A stretch of DNA of 64,000 nt from Micromonospora sediminimaris. Lineage in GTDB: Bacteria; Actinomycetota; Actinomycetes; Mycobacteriales; Micromonosporaceae. Position 1 is the first letter of the stretch, and every line of letters begins with the position of its first letter. The stretch covers positions 184,079 to 248,078 of the forward strand of contig FOLJ01000011.1 of assembly GCA_900112325.1 (NCBI GenBank), in the 5' to 3' direction. Below are positions 46,755 through 55,111 of this stretch, in pieces. A program made the translations under genes and the position numbers. Below the pieces are notes generated by a model that worked only from the letters and a program-made list of their open reading frames with translations, did no database searches and had not been told where the DNA came from.

Positions 46755-47234
46755 ATGCCACGGGAAAAGGGGCGCAAGGTCGTCGCCTCCAACAAGAAGG
46801 CGCGTCACGACTACGCCATCCTCGACACGTACGAGGCGGGCATGGCGCTGACCGGCACCGAAGTGAAGTCGCTGCGGGCCGGGCGGGCCTCGCTCGTCGA
46901 CGCGTTCGCGCAGGAGCGGGACGGCGAACTCTACCTGCACAGCATGCACATCCCCGAGTACGTGCAGGGCACCTGGACCAACCATGAGCCCCGGCGTACC
47001 CGGAAACTGCTGCTCAAGCGGCTGGAGATCGACCGGCTGATCGGCAAGCTCCGGGAGAGCGGGCTGACCCTGGTGCCGCTCCAGGTCTACTTCTCCGACG
47101 GCTGGGCCAAGGTGGAAATCGGCCTCGCCAAGGGTAAGAAGGCGTACGACAAGCGTCAGGACCTCGCCAAGCGGGACGCCGACCGGGAGATTCAACGGGC
47201 GGTGGGTCGGCGAGGTAAGGGGATGAACGACTGA
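46755..47234 (+). CDS. smpB: SsrA-binding protein SmpB
   Basis: 159-aa tmRNA partner that loads ssrA RNA on stalled ribosomes. Motifs: GRKVVASNKKARHDYAILD, EAGMALTGTEVKSLRAGRAS, ARAGRASLVDAF-type loop, and a basic tail (GKKAYDKRQDLAKRDADREI). Preceded by AAAGGAGGTGG. The gene is 106 bp upstream of ssrA, its usual position. Confidence 0.97.
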   Translation: MPREKGRKVVASNKKARHDYAILDTYEAGMALTGTEVKSLRAGRASLVDAFAQERDGELYLHSMHIPEYVQGTWTNHEPRRTRKLLLKRLEIDRLIGKLRESGLTLVPLQVYFSDGWAKVEIGLAKGKKAYDKRQDLAKRDADREIQRAVGRRGKGMND

Positions 47235-47340
47235 TTTATCCCAGATCGTCCCATCCGGCGCGTCGCTCCGGGCTCGGGATGAATCCGATTGCGGCAGGCG
47301 TTAGTCTTGTCAGAGCCGCCGGAGATCGGTGGCCTGCCGA

Positions 47341-47716
47341 GGGGGTGACTGGTTTCGACTTCGTACGTTGCGGCAGGGGAAGCGAGCCGAGGAAGCCGAC
47401 GTCGTCTCGAGAATCGTTCGTCGGAAACCAATAAGCGCCAAGAACAATCGCGCTGACTTCGCTCTCGCCGCCTGAGGCGAGTAGCAAGTCTGTCGGCCTG
47501 GGAGCGCCTTCGACCCAGTTAGCCGGCATCAGCTAGAAGGCTGGCCAACCGGACCCGGTCGCGGGGTCCGTGCGGCGAGATCAATCAGCGACTGGGCCCG
47601 TCACACCGACTCGCTCGCGTGATCGGAGGGGCCGAGTAGAGGCACAGCGAGCTGCGCTCGGAGAAGCCCTGACAAGGCGGCGAAGGACCCGGGTTCGATT
47701 CCCGGCACCTCCACCA
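47341..47716 (+). ncRNA. ssrA: Transfer-messenger RNA (tmRNA)
   Basis: 376-nt tmRNA. The 5' end GGGGGTGACTGGTTTCGAC pairs with the 3' end CACCTCC, followed by an encoded ACCA; the T-arm GGGTTCGATTCCC is intact. The tag reading frame runs 47437-47475 and codes AKNNRADFALAA before TGA, with the typical ALAA end recognised by proteases. A possible -10 box TAGTCT lies at 47302-47307, implying a 5' leader removed by RNase P. Functionally paired with smpB just upstream. Confidence 0.96.
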
Positions 47717-47806
47717 CCTGACTGCGCGCCCCGGTCACTCGACCGGGGCGCGCAGTCGTTGTGCCCGACCTGGGAACCAGCCGGGGGACAACGCCGTCAA
47801 ATCGGT

Positions 47807-48754
47807 ATGCGTCGTGTTCTCGCCCTGTTGGGTCTGCCACTGCTGATGATGGCCGGTTGTGCCGAGGCGGGCACCGAGCCGACCGGCCCGGGTCTACCGA
47901 CCGACCATCACGAGGTGTTCGAGCAGCGCGCCACGGCGGTCGCGCAGGCATGGCGCCCGAGCGCGGCGTGGAGCACCGGCTACGTGCCGCTTCAGGAGCC
48001 CACGGTGCTCGTCGGCGACCCTGAATTCACCGACGAGACCAAGCTCGCCTTCAATGCCGGCTGGTACCGGGAACAGGTGCCGTTGCCACCCCGGCGGCCA
48101 GCCGACGGCACCATCCGCTTCCCCGATGACGAACTGCGGGTACCACTGATCACCGCGGCCGACGCGTACCGGCAGCTCGACCAGGGCGACCCGCCGCCCT
48201 GCGCCGGGCGGCCGAAGGACCCGGGTACGCCGCCTCCGGCCAACCCGCCGGACGGGCCGGACGCCCCGGTGAGCAGCGAGCCGCAGGCCGCCTGCATCCC
48301 ACTCACCGTCACCAACGTCGAACTGGGTTCCGCGCCGGTGCACACCAGCCGGGGTGAGGCGCAGGTGCCAGCGTGGCTGTTCACCGTCGAGGAGATCGAC
48401 GCCGTGGTGGCCCGGGTCGCGGTCGCACCCGAGGCCGTCGGTGCGCTGCCCGAGCCGGTAGCGCCGTCCGCGCCCGCGCCGCAGGACCTGGTCAGCGCGC
48501 AGGACATCGAATCGGTCGACGGTACGACGCTGAACTTCCGGCTCGGTGTCGGTAGCTGCGACACCGGGATCACCCCGCTGGTGCAGGAACACGATCACGT
48601 GGTCGTGGTCGGCGGCACGGTGGTGCGGAGCACCGGCGTCTGCGACGACATGCTCAGGCTGGAACCGGTCGCGGTGACGCTGCGAGCGCCACTGGGCGCC
48701 CGTCCGGTCCTCGACGTGGTCAGCGCGACGCCGCTGCGCTTCGCCGCTGGCTGA
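47807..48754 (+). CDS. Putative lipoprotein of unknown function
   Basis: 315-aa exported protein. Signal peptide MRRVLALLGLPLLMMAGC carries a lipobox with Cys18. Mature part: a Pro-rich linker near residues 140-165 splits it into two halves; the second half has VTNVELGSAPVHTSRGEAQV and VHTSRGEAQVPAWLFTVEEI, then four or more cysteines that may pair. No family recognised. The ATG at 47807 is chosen because it gives the lipoprotein signal; a much longer frame begins inside ssrA and is not used. Confidence 0.75.
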   Translation: MRRVLALLGLPLLMMAGCAEAGTEPTGPGLPTDHHEVFEQRATAVAQAWRPSAAWSTGYVPLQEPTVLVGDPEFTDETKLAFNAGWYREQVPLPPRRPADGTIRFPDDELRVPLITAADAYRQLDQGDPPPCAGRPKDPGTPPPANPPDGPDAPVSSEPQAACIPLTVTNVELGSAPVHTSRGEAQVPAWLFTVEEIDAVVARVAVAPEAVGALPEPVAPSAPAPQDLVSAQDIESVDGTTLNFRLGVGSCDTGITPLVQEHDHVVVVGGTVVRSTGVCDDMLRLEPVAVTLRAPLGARPVLDVVSATPLRFAAG

Positions 48755-48822
48755 CCGTGCCGGCCGACGCCGTCCGGTCCCGGGACGGCGTCGGCTTACG
48801 CTGTCTCGTCTCTCACCCGGGT

Positions 48823-50418
48823 TCAGAGGATCGGCGGCACGTCGGTGCGGATCGGCACCGGCAGCACCGTCGGCCCGTCGGCCCGGAGCGCGATGGCCAG
48901 CGCCTCGCCGAGCTGATCGGGACTGTCGACCACGGTGGTGGCGCACCCGTAACCGCGGGCTATCGCCGTGACGTCGATGCCGGGCAGATCCAGCCCGGGT
49001 ACCCCCGGCGTCTGCTTGAGTTCGGCGAACGCCTTGAGGATCGCGTACTGCTGGTTGACCGGTACGACTACCACCAGCGGCAACCGCAACTGGCTGGCGG
49101 TCCAGAGCGCCTGGACCGAGTAGTGGAACGAGCCGTCGCCGATCACCGCGATCACCGGCCGGTGCCGGCCGGTGTCCCGCTGCGCCAAGGCGATGCCGAC
49201 GGCCGCCGGCAGGCCGTAGCCGAGACCTCCGCTGGCCATCGTGAAGTACGACCCGGGGGTGTCGAACCGCAGCCGGCGACGCAACGCCGACAGGTTGGAC
49301 GGAGACTCCTGCACCAGCACGCCGTCCGTAGGCCAGTGCCGGGCCAGTGCGGCGAAGAGTGCGTCGGCGCTGAGCGGAACCGAATCCTCCACCGGCGACG
49401 GTGCTGCCCGGGCGGGCGGTGGCGGCCGGTCCGCCGGTGGCATGAGCTCGGTCAGCGCGGCCAGGGTGAGGCCGGCATCGCCGAGGAGGCTGTCGCCGAT
49501 CGGTGCCCGGGCCGCCTCCTCGGGATCGTCGGTGACGTGCAGCAGCCGGGCACCGTCCGGCAAGGTCTCACCGGGCACGTGCGGGTAGTACCGGAACACC
49601 GGGGCACCGACCACCAGTACGGTGTCGTGCCCCCGGAGCTGCTCGGCCAACGGGCCGATCGCGAAGGGCAGCACCCCCTGGAAATGCGGATGGTTCTCGG
49701 GAAAGGCGGTCCGCTCGGGTGCGGGCGCCGACCAGACCGGGGCGACCAGCCGCTCCGCGAGCGCAACCCCGGCCGCCCAGGCGCCGGCCCGGTCCACGGC
49801 GGCCCCGAACACCAGGGCCGGTGATCGGCTCGTCGCCAGTGCCGCGGCGAATTCGCGCAGCCGCTCCGGGTCGGGAGCGAACCGGGTGGCCACCGTGCGG
49901 GCCTGCGGAGGCGGATCGGCGGGCTGTGCCCAGTCGTCCAGCGGAAGCGAGAGGAAGACGGGCCCGGTCGGCGGCTGGATCGCGGTCGCGTACGCCCGCA
50001 TGAGCGCCGCCGGGACGTCCTGGGCCCGGACCGGCTCGTGGGCCCACTTGACGTAGGGCTGGGGAAGCTCGGTGGGATGGCGGGCGGTGAGTCGGGGTTC
50101 GAGCAGCAGCATCTCCCGGGTCTGCTGGCCGGCGGTGACGATCAGTGGGGTCCGGTTGTGCCAGGCGGTGACGATGTTGCCCATGGCATTGCCGGTGCCC
50201 GGTGCCGTGTGCAGGTTGACGTGCGCCGGCGCCCCGGTGACCTGCGCGTACCCGTCGGCCATGCCCACCGCCGACGCCTCGTGCAGCGCGAGCACGTAGT
50301 GGAAGTCGTCGGGAAAGGCGTGCAGGAACGGCTCCTCGGTGGAGCCGGGGTTGCCGAAGACGGTGGTCATGCCCAGGGCCCGGAGCAGGTCGTAGGTGGT
50401 GTCGCGGACCGTTGCCAT
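48823..50418 (-). CDS. mdlC: Benzoylformate decarboxylase-like ThDP enzyme
   Basis: 531-aa thiamine-diphosphate decarboxylase of the benzoylformate decarboxylase type. N-terminal active site: GNPGSTEEP (S26), ALHEAS (E47) and LHTAPGTGNAMG (H70), numbering identical to the Pseudomonas enzyme. The ThDP/Mg site is GDGSFHYSVQALWTASQ ... VNQQY. The second catalytic His (H281 in Pseudomonas, in FRYHQY) is replaced: here FRYYPH gives Tyr278 and a His two residues on. Substrate may therefore differ. No mandelate-pathway genes adjoin. Single-gene minus unit between the lipoprotein and yqgE genes. The mdlC symbol is by family only. Confidence 0.82.
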   Translation of the reverse strand: MATVRDTTYDLLRALGMTTVFGNPGSTEEPFLHAFPDDFHYVLALHEASAVGMADGYAQVTGAPAHVNLHTAPGTGNAMGNIVTAWHNRTPLIVTAGQQTREMLLLEPRLTARHPTELPQPYVKWAHEPVRAQDVPAALMRAYATAIQPPTGPVFLSLPLDDWAQPADPPPQARTVATRFAPDPERLREFAAALATSRSPALVFGAAVDRAGAWAAGVALAERLVAPVWSAPAPERTAFPENHPHFQGVLPFAIGPLAEQLRGHDTVLVVGAPVFRYYPHVPGETLPDGARLLHVTDDPEEAARAPIGDSLLGDAGLTLAALTELMPPADRPPPPARAAPSPVEDSVPLSADALFAALARHWPTDGVLVQESPSNLSALRRRLRFDTPGSYFTMASGGLGYGLPAAVGIALAQRDTGRHRPVIAVIGDGSFHYSVQALWTASQLRLPLVVVVPVNQQYAILKAFAELKQTPGVPGLDLPGIDVTAIARGYGCATTVVDSPDQLGEALAIALRADGPTVLPVPIRTDVPPIL

Positions 50419-50690
50419 CGCTTCTGAATGTATCGGGGCAACTCGGGAGTAAAGAGCGTTTCGCCGCTGCTGCGACGTCAGCTTCCTGGCGGCGCCGGCT
50501 GTCGTCGCGCCGGTGGTGACGGGTCGCCCGGCCCAGCCGACCGTCTGTCGATCACCCGACTGTCAGACCTTCGCCTGGATCGGGGGCGCAAGCTATGGTG
50601 CCAGGCATGGCGATGACAGCGCAGATGTCACCGGTTGGTCCCACCGTCGACGAGTGTCACCGGTTCCGCCTTTCCGTGCACGACTGACGG

Positions 50691-51290
50691 GTGCGTGTGA
50701 TGCAGGGAGAGGGGCAGGCGATCGGCGGGCGGGCGACGGAGTCGATGACCGGGAAGCTGCTGGTGGCGACACCGGCGCTGAAAGACCCGAACTTCGACCG
50801 TACCGTCGTGCTGCTGGTCGCGCACGAGCCCGGCGGCGCGCTCGGTGTGGTGCTCAACCGGGCCACCGAGGTACCGGTGGCCGACGTGCTGCGCGACTGG
50901 GGTGACCTGGCGCGCCACCCGGCGGTGCTGTTCGAGGGCGGCCCCGTGCAGCCCGACTCCGCGATCTGCCTGGCCCGCATGCGGCCGCCGGTGCGCCGCC
51001 TCAAGGGCTTCCACCAGGTCTCCGGCGCGGTGGGCACGCTCGACCTGTCGGTCGACCCGCAGCGGCTACGGGAGAACGTGCAGAGCATCCGGGTCTTCGC
51101 CGGGTACGCGGGCTGGGGCACTGGCCAACTGGAACAGGAGATCGAGGACGGGTCCTGGTTCGTGCTGGACGCGCTGCCCGGTGACGCGTTCGTCGACAGA
51201 CCTGATGATCTGTGGCCGATGGTGCTGCGCCGACAGGGCGGCATGATGGCTGCGGTCGCGCACTTCCCGCCGGACGTGGCGCTGAACTGA
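50691..51290 (+). CDS. YqgE/AlgH family protein
   Basis: 199-aa protein of the UPF0301/DUF179 family: MTGKLLVATPALKDPNFDRTVVLLVAHEPGGALGVV-type start, LFEGGPVQPDSAICL, VFAGYAGWGTGQLEQEI and a C-terminus before PPDVALN. AlgH homologues influence alginate expression in Pseudomonas; the biochemical role is unknown. Three closely spaced starts (GTG 50691, GTG 50697, ATG 50700) are possible; the family-conserved part begins about 20 residues in. The 272 bp upstream have no supported gene. Confidence 0.9.
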   Translation: MRVMQGEGQAIGGRATESMTGKLLVATPALKDPNFDRTVVLLVAHEPGGALGVVLNRATEVPVADVLRDWGDLARHPAVLFEGGPVQPDSAICLARMRPPVRRLKGFHQVSGAVGTLDLSVDPQRLRENVQSIRVFAGYAGWGTGQLEQEIEDGSWFVLDALPGDAFVDRPDDLWPMVLRRQGGMMAAVAHFPPDVALN

Positions 51291-51316
51291 CCGGCCGTTG
51301 CGGGCACCCCCGCGAG

Positions 51317-51345
51317 ATGACCATGCCGGCGGGCGTGTGTATAGT
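51317..51345 (+). promoter_or_regulatory. Promoter of tRNA-Ala
   Basis: -35 ATGACC (51317-51322), 17-bp spacer, -10 TATAGT (51340-51345). The start point would be about 51352, giving a 29-nt leader before the mature tRNA 5' end at 51381. Confidence 0.6.
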
Positions 51346-51380
51346 TCTCCCAGTGCCCGGGCGACCGGGTGCGACAGCAA

Positions 51381-51453
51381 GGGGCCGTGGCGCAGCTGGT
51401 AGCGCACCACACTGGCAGTGTGGGGGTCAGGGGTTCGAGTCCCCTCGGCTCCA
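51381..51453 (+). tRNA. tRNA-Ala (anticodon GGC)
   Basis: 73-nt tRNA. Acceptor strands GGGGCCG and CGGCTCC contain the G3:T70 wobble pair that identifies alanine tRNAs. The anticodon stem CCACA/TGTGG closes the loop CTGGCAG, anticodon GGC at its centre (reads GCC). The T-arm is AGGGG-TTCGAGT-CCCCT. CCA is not encoded. Marks the left border of the accessory-looking region; no direct repeat of its 3' end was found downstream. Confidence 0.95.
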
Positions 51454-51630
51454 CTCTTGTTTACGCAGGTTAATCGGCATTGGTCATCGACCAGTGCCGA
51501 TTTTCTGATCATCGTGCTCACACGATCGCCCCACACTACTGCTCGATGATGGGCGGCAGGTCGTGCCTGGCAACGACCTTCAGCAGGCATTTCGCTGTGA
51601 TCTTGGCGGCCGGCGCGATCGAGGTGAAGT

Positions 51631-51927
51631 GTGGGGCGTCCGAAACGGTGTGGGCCGGTGGTGCCGCGCCGTGCCGAGTTGCACGACGGGGCCGACGATG
51701 CGCTCGATGTGGAGCGCGCCCGCACCGAGGCGTGGATCAGCGCGTTTCACCTGGCCGAGGAGCGTAAGCGTCTCGGGCTGGCCCAGCGGCAGGTTGCCGA
51801 GCTGACGGGGGTCACGCCCGGCCGGGTCAGTCAGATCGAGAACGGCGATCTGGAGGCCAATGAGGTCGCGAGCCTGAGCCGGTACGCGCGAGCACTGGGC
51901 GCCGGCATCCACCGTCGCGGGAAATGA
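51631..51927 (+). CDS. XRE-type HTH protein, C-terminally short
   Basis: 98-aa protein with an XRE helix-turn-helix at about 45-85: RKRLGLAQRQVAELTGVTPG, RVSQIENGD, then LSRYARALGA. The frame then ends as GIHRRGK, where HigA-like antitoxins usually continue with a beta-strand tail (R.V.DFGD type), so a frameshift or truncation near 51895 is likely. No toxin gene of the RelE/HigB type is found in the 177 bp upstream. Probably a decayed toxin-antitoxin remnant or a stand-alone regulator. Codon use is acceptable, GTG start with GAGGTGAA before it. Confidence 0.6.
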   Translation: MGRPKRCGPVVPRRAELHDGADDALDVERARTEAWISAFHLAEERKRLGLAQRQVAELTGVTPGRVSQIENGDLEANEVASLSRYARALGAGIHRRGK

Positions 51928-52012
51928 CCGGCCCGACGGCGTAGGGTGGGCGTAACGGCCGCCCTGGTCCCTGGTGGTGCCCCAGCCGCAGGCGCACCAC
52001 CAGGAGCATCGG

Positions 52013-52324
52013 ATGCCTGTTTCCCCTGTACTGGCCGCCCCCGGTCCAGAGTCCTTTGACGACCTCGTCAAGCGGGTCGCCGACCGTGACCGGGCCGCCT
52101 TCGGTCGCCTCTACCGCCGTCTCGTCCGCGTTGTCTTCATCCAGGTGGGTGAGATTGTCGGCCGCCCGGCGGTCGCCGTCGCGGTGACCCGGGCCGTGTT
52201 CGTCGAGGTGTGGCAGCTTGCGCCGCAGTGCGTCGAAGGTCAGGTCGATGGTCTCGCGTGGGTGACGGCCATCGCCGATCGCCGGGCAGCGGAACGGCTT
52301 CGCGAGATCGATGGCGGCACCTAG
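52013..52324 (+). pseudogene. Truncated ECF sigma factor-like gene (region 2 only)
   Basis: A 103-residue frame starting MPVSPVLAAPGPESFDDLVK. Residues 20-98 resemble ECF sigma region 2: FGRLYRRLVRVVF, then VAVAVTRAVFVEVWQLAP and AWVTAIADRRAAERLREID. It ends at a TAG; no region 4 (promoter -35 binding) is found in any frame of the next 235 bp, which continue in-frame as GLGYDKFVGRELIAALDG before another stop. Likely a broken sigma gene, although a shortened adaptor protein cannot be excluded. CAGGAG precedes the ATG. Confidence 0.5.
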
Positions 52325-52559
52325 CCCTTCGGCCTGGGATACGACAAGTTCGTCGGTCGCGAACTGATCGCCGCATTGGACGGTGAGCCGCCGGCACTGC
52401 TCGGCACGTCGGCGTCACCCACTACCGGCTGACCCTCGGCCGACGGCGGCGTCCGCCCGGGACCGGCACCACCAGCTAGTCGGCCTGGACGTCGCGGCCT
52501 GTGCTGGCGAACGGCGGTGCGGGGATCGTGGTGGCTGGTCGCGTGGTGATGGACAGGGC

Positions 52560-52997
52560 TCATTCGTCCCGATTCTCGGGGCGCGGCGACAGTGGGACGC
52601 TGGCGATGCCGGTTGTCGGTGGGGAAGTCGGGTCGGGCCCGGGCCGTCCGCCCGGCTGTGGGACGGGACGGCGGTCGAGCATCCTGAGCTGCACGATCCG
52701 GGCGGTGCCGGGCAGGGCGACGAGCAGGACCCCGAAGACGGCGGCCAGCAGCAGCGCCACCCCCATCGGCAGGGTGCCGTGTGCGCCGAGGAACGACACC
52801 TCGGCACGTTGTCCGTTCTGGAGTACGAAGATCAGGAGCAGCAGGAGCACGAACGCGAACACCACGGCAGCGACCCACACGCCTCCGATCCGTGAGCGCT
52901 TCACCGACGGCCGCCTGGGCATCGCACGAGGAGCATCGGTGCCGCCGCGGCCGTCTGGCGGAAAGAATCGAACATGATTGTTCCGGGGTGCGGTCAT
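52560..52997 (-). CDS. LapA-domain membrane protein
   Basis: 145-aa protein with the LapA/DUF1049 membrane domain. A basic Pro-rich N-terminus (1-40) precedes helix 1 (VAAVVFAFVLLLLLIFVLQN), the short loop GQRAEVSFLGAHGTLP, helix 2 (MGVALLLAAVFGVLLVALPG) and a Pro-rich cytoplasmic tail. A paralog lies at 57680-58081, sharing most residues from LLLLLIF to IVQLRML. LapA-like proteins help lipopolysaccharide assembly in Gram-negatives; the actinobacterial role is unknown. The ATG at 52997 is used. Confidence 0.82.
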   Translation of the reverse strand: MTAPRNNHVRFFPPDGRGGTDAPRAMPRRPSVKRSRIGGVWVAAVVFAFVLLLLLIFVLQNGQRAEVSFLGAHGTLPMGVALLLAAVFGVLLVALPGTARIVQLRMLDRRPVPQPGGRPGPDPTSPPTTGIASVPLSPRPENRDE

Positions 52998-53396
52998 CAC
53001 GAACCGCCGCCTTTCGATGAAATAGGGCGCGCCTGGATGAGGGTGGGCCTGCGGCGGGCTGTCGCGGTCCGGCGTGCCGGTGCTAGGGAGATGCCTGGCC
53101 AGGAATGCGACGGAGATCCGGCGACCTGACCGGCGGATGTGGTGTGGCGGGTGGCCAACACGGTGACCTCGATCGGTGGGGTGCGTCCGCCAGCGGCGAA
53201 CTGTCAGCCACCGGGGTCCCGAGCGACACCGCAAGCGTACGCCTCCGCGACCGGATCGGCAGCCGCTGGCGCCGGCGCGGTCGGTGGGCCGCCGGTCGCG
53301 CGGTGGCGTCACGCGGGAGTACGGTGTGACCGTCGCCCGAGACTTCGGCGCCGTACGGCAGCGCGTCCGTTCGACTGATCCGGGTCGGAGTCAGCA
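52998..53396. other. 399-bp stretch without a supported gene
   Basis: This gap lies between the divergent LapA-like and GAF-ANTAR genes and must hold their promoters. It contains several short Arg-rich frames but none has a ribosome site, family motif or consistent third-position GC bias in a single frame. No tRNA or obvious hairpin was seen. Confidence 0.5.
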
Positions 53397-54158
53397 GTGG
53401 ACAGGAACAACCCGGGGCGTGGCGATCCGATGACCGCCGATCGCCGACGGCGGCTGTGGGCCGTTGTCGTCGATGCCGCCCGGGGTGGCGCCGTCGCGGT
53501 CGATCATGTCTGCGCGGCGGCGGTATCGGTCGCCGGTGTCGATTCGGGGGCTGTCGCGGTGATCCTCGACGCCACGCCGCGCGAACTGGTGTGTGCCACG
53601 GACCGGACGGCGTTGGAGCTGGAAGACCTGACCCTGACCCTCGGTGAGGGGCCGTGCGTGGACGCGACCACCGGTGGACCTGTCCTGGTCGGCGATCTGA
53701 CCGTGCCGGAGTGCCGGAACCGCTGGCCGGTGTTCGCGCCAGCCGCGGTGCTCGCCGGAACCGGCGCGGTGTTCGCGTTGCCGTTACGGGTGGGCGGGAT
53801 CCGCCTCGGTGTCCTGGACCTCTACCGGGCCTGCGCCGGTGACCTCGGGGCGGAGCAACTGGCCGACGCGCTGGTCCTGGCCGACACGGCATGCGCGGTG
53901 CTGCTGGACGACGCGACGCGCCACGGGGCGGACCGGGACGATCAGTGGCCCGAGCGGACCGGCCTGCACCACCCCGAGGTGCACCAGGCAACCGGAATGA
54001 TCACGGTCCAGTTGGGAGTTTCCGCGGCGGTGGCGCTCATCCGGTTGCGCGCTTACGCGTACGCCCAGGACCGGCGCCTGCGGGATGTGGCAGCGGACGT
54101 CGTCGCCCGGCGCCTGCGTCTCGGACCGGCCGGGACAGCTGATGACCGACATGGGTGA
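53397..54158 (+). CDS. GAF-ANTAR regulator 1
   Basis: 253-aa protein. The GAF domain (about 20-165) has DLTLTLGEGPCVDATTGGPV and GTGAVFALPLRVGGIRLGVLDLYR. The C-terminal ANTAR RNA-binding domain (about 195-250) reads HHPEVHQATGMITVQLGVSA, ALIRLRAYAYAQDRRLRDVA, ADVVARRLRL. Such proteins act as transcription antiterminators that bind two-hairpin RNA motifs and sense ligands via GAF. The start may be GTG 53397 or ATG 53430. A second GAF-ANTAR gene follows after 81 bp. Confidence 0.9.
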   Translation: MDRNNPGRGDPMTADRRRRLWAVVVDAARGGAVAVDHVCAAAVSVAGVDSGAVAVILDATPRELVCATDRTALELEDLTLTLGEGPCVDATTGGPVLVGDLTVPECRNRWPVFAPAAVLAGTGAVFALPLRVGGIRLGVLDLYRACAGDLGAEQLADALVLADTACAVLLDDATRHGADRDDQWPERTGLHHPEVHQATGMITVQLGVSAAVALIRLRAYAYAQDRRLRDVAADVVARRLRLGPAGTADDRHG

Positions 54159-54239
54159 ACAAGCGATCGGCGCCGGGTCGGCGCGTTACGGACCACCGTC
54201 GGGCGACCGGCGGTACCACTGATTGACGAGGTGACTGAC

Positions 54240-54971
54240 ATGGCCGAGACCCCGCTGGCCGACGTTTTCGTGGAGATGGCCGACACTCTCATCGACGACT
54301 TTGACGTGATCGAGTTCCTGCACGTGCTGACCGAGAGATGTGTCGAGCTGCTGGGTGTGTCGGCGGCCGGGCTGCTCCTGACCGATCAACGCGACACGCT
54401 GCAGGTGGTAGCCGCCTCCTCCGAACGCACCCGACTGCTGGAGCTGTTCCAGCTCCAGACCGACCAGGGGCCCTGCCTCGACTGCTTCCATACCGGGCAA
54501 CCGGTGTCGGTCGCTGACCTGACCCTGACCACTGCCCGATGGCCGAGGTTCACCGCCGCCGCGGCCGAGGTCGGCTTCGCCGCGGTGCATGCCCTGCCCA
54601 TGCGCCTGCGCTCCGAGGTGATCGGCGCGCTGAACCTCTTCGACGTCCAGCCAGGGGCCATCGACGGGGACAAGCTCCGCATCGGTCAGGCGCTCGCCGA
54701 CGTGGCCACCATCGGACTGCTGCAACACCGCGCCATCCATCAGCGCGACATCCTCACCGAACAGCTGCAGACCGCCCTGAACAGCCGGGTCCTGATCGAG
54801 CAGGCCAAGGGGATCCTTGCCGAACGCCTACAGGTGGACGTGGGCCAAGCCTTCGCGATACTGCGCGACGGCGCCCGCAGCCGCAACCGGCGACTGTCCG
54901 AACTGTCCCAGGCGATCGTCGACGGCTCCGAGCAGTTCGCGTCGGTACCGGTCACCAACCGGCCCGGCTGA
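54240..54971 (+). CDS. GAF-ANTAR regulator 2
   Basis: 243-aa protein with a GAF domain (about 20-165; LTERCVELLGVSAAGLLLTD, QTDQGPCLDCFHTGQPVSV, VHALPMRLRSEVIGALNLF) and ANTAR domain (about 175-235; LNSRVLIEQAKGILAERLQV, AFAILRDGARSRNRRLSELS). The two regulators differ strongly in sequence, so this is an old pair rather than a recent copy. The ATG at 54240 has GACGAGGTGA upstream; a GTG 9 bp before is possible. Precedes the SigB-type sigma gene. Confidence 0.92.
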   Translation: MAETPLADVFVEMADTLIDDFDVIEFLHVLTERCVELLGVSAAGLLLTDQRDTLQVVAASSERTRLLELFQLQTDQGPCLDCFHTGQPVSVADLTLTTARWPRFTAAAAEVGFAAVHALPMRLRSEVIGALNLFDVQPGAIDGDKLRIGQALADVATIGLLQHRAIHQRDILTEQLQTALNSRVLIEQAKGILAERLQVDVGQAFAILRDGARSRNRRLSELSQAIVDGSEQFASVPVTNRPG

Positions 54972-55111
54972 CGACCAGCGCCACCGCCGAGTCGGTTCCC
55001 GAAGGCTTCAGGGGTGTCGGTCGGGGAGATGAAGGCGTACGGTGGCGGTGTCGCCCGGGTCCCCGGTGGCCGCCAGTCTCGCCGCCACCAGCCCGTTAGG
55101 GGCGTAGAACA

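Noticed and set aside
47570..47806. Long reading frame starting inside ssrA and continuing into the lipoprotein
   Set aside because: The first part is tmRNA sequence; the lipoprotein signal peptide begins at 47807.
47717..47806. Integration site at the tmRNA 3' end
   Set aside because: Sequence after the encoded CCA continues into a lipoprotein gene; no integrase and no second copy of the ssrA 3' end.
50428..50616. 62-codon frame between mdlC and yqgE
   Set aside because: No ribosome site or recognisable family, and composition is like non-coding sequence.
51454..51630. RelE/HigB-type toxin gene partnering the XRE protein
   Set aside because: No frame in this stretch resembles the toxin family; any partner has been lost.
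53105..53378. Several Arg-rich frames in the gap before the first GAF-ANTAR gene
   Set aside because: Overlapping frames of similar length in all phases, no start signal, no motif.
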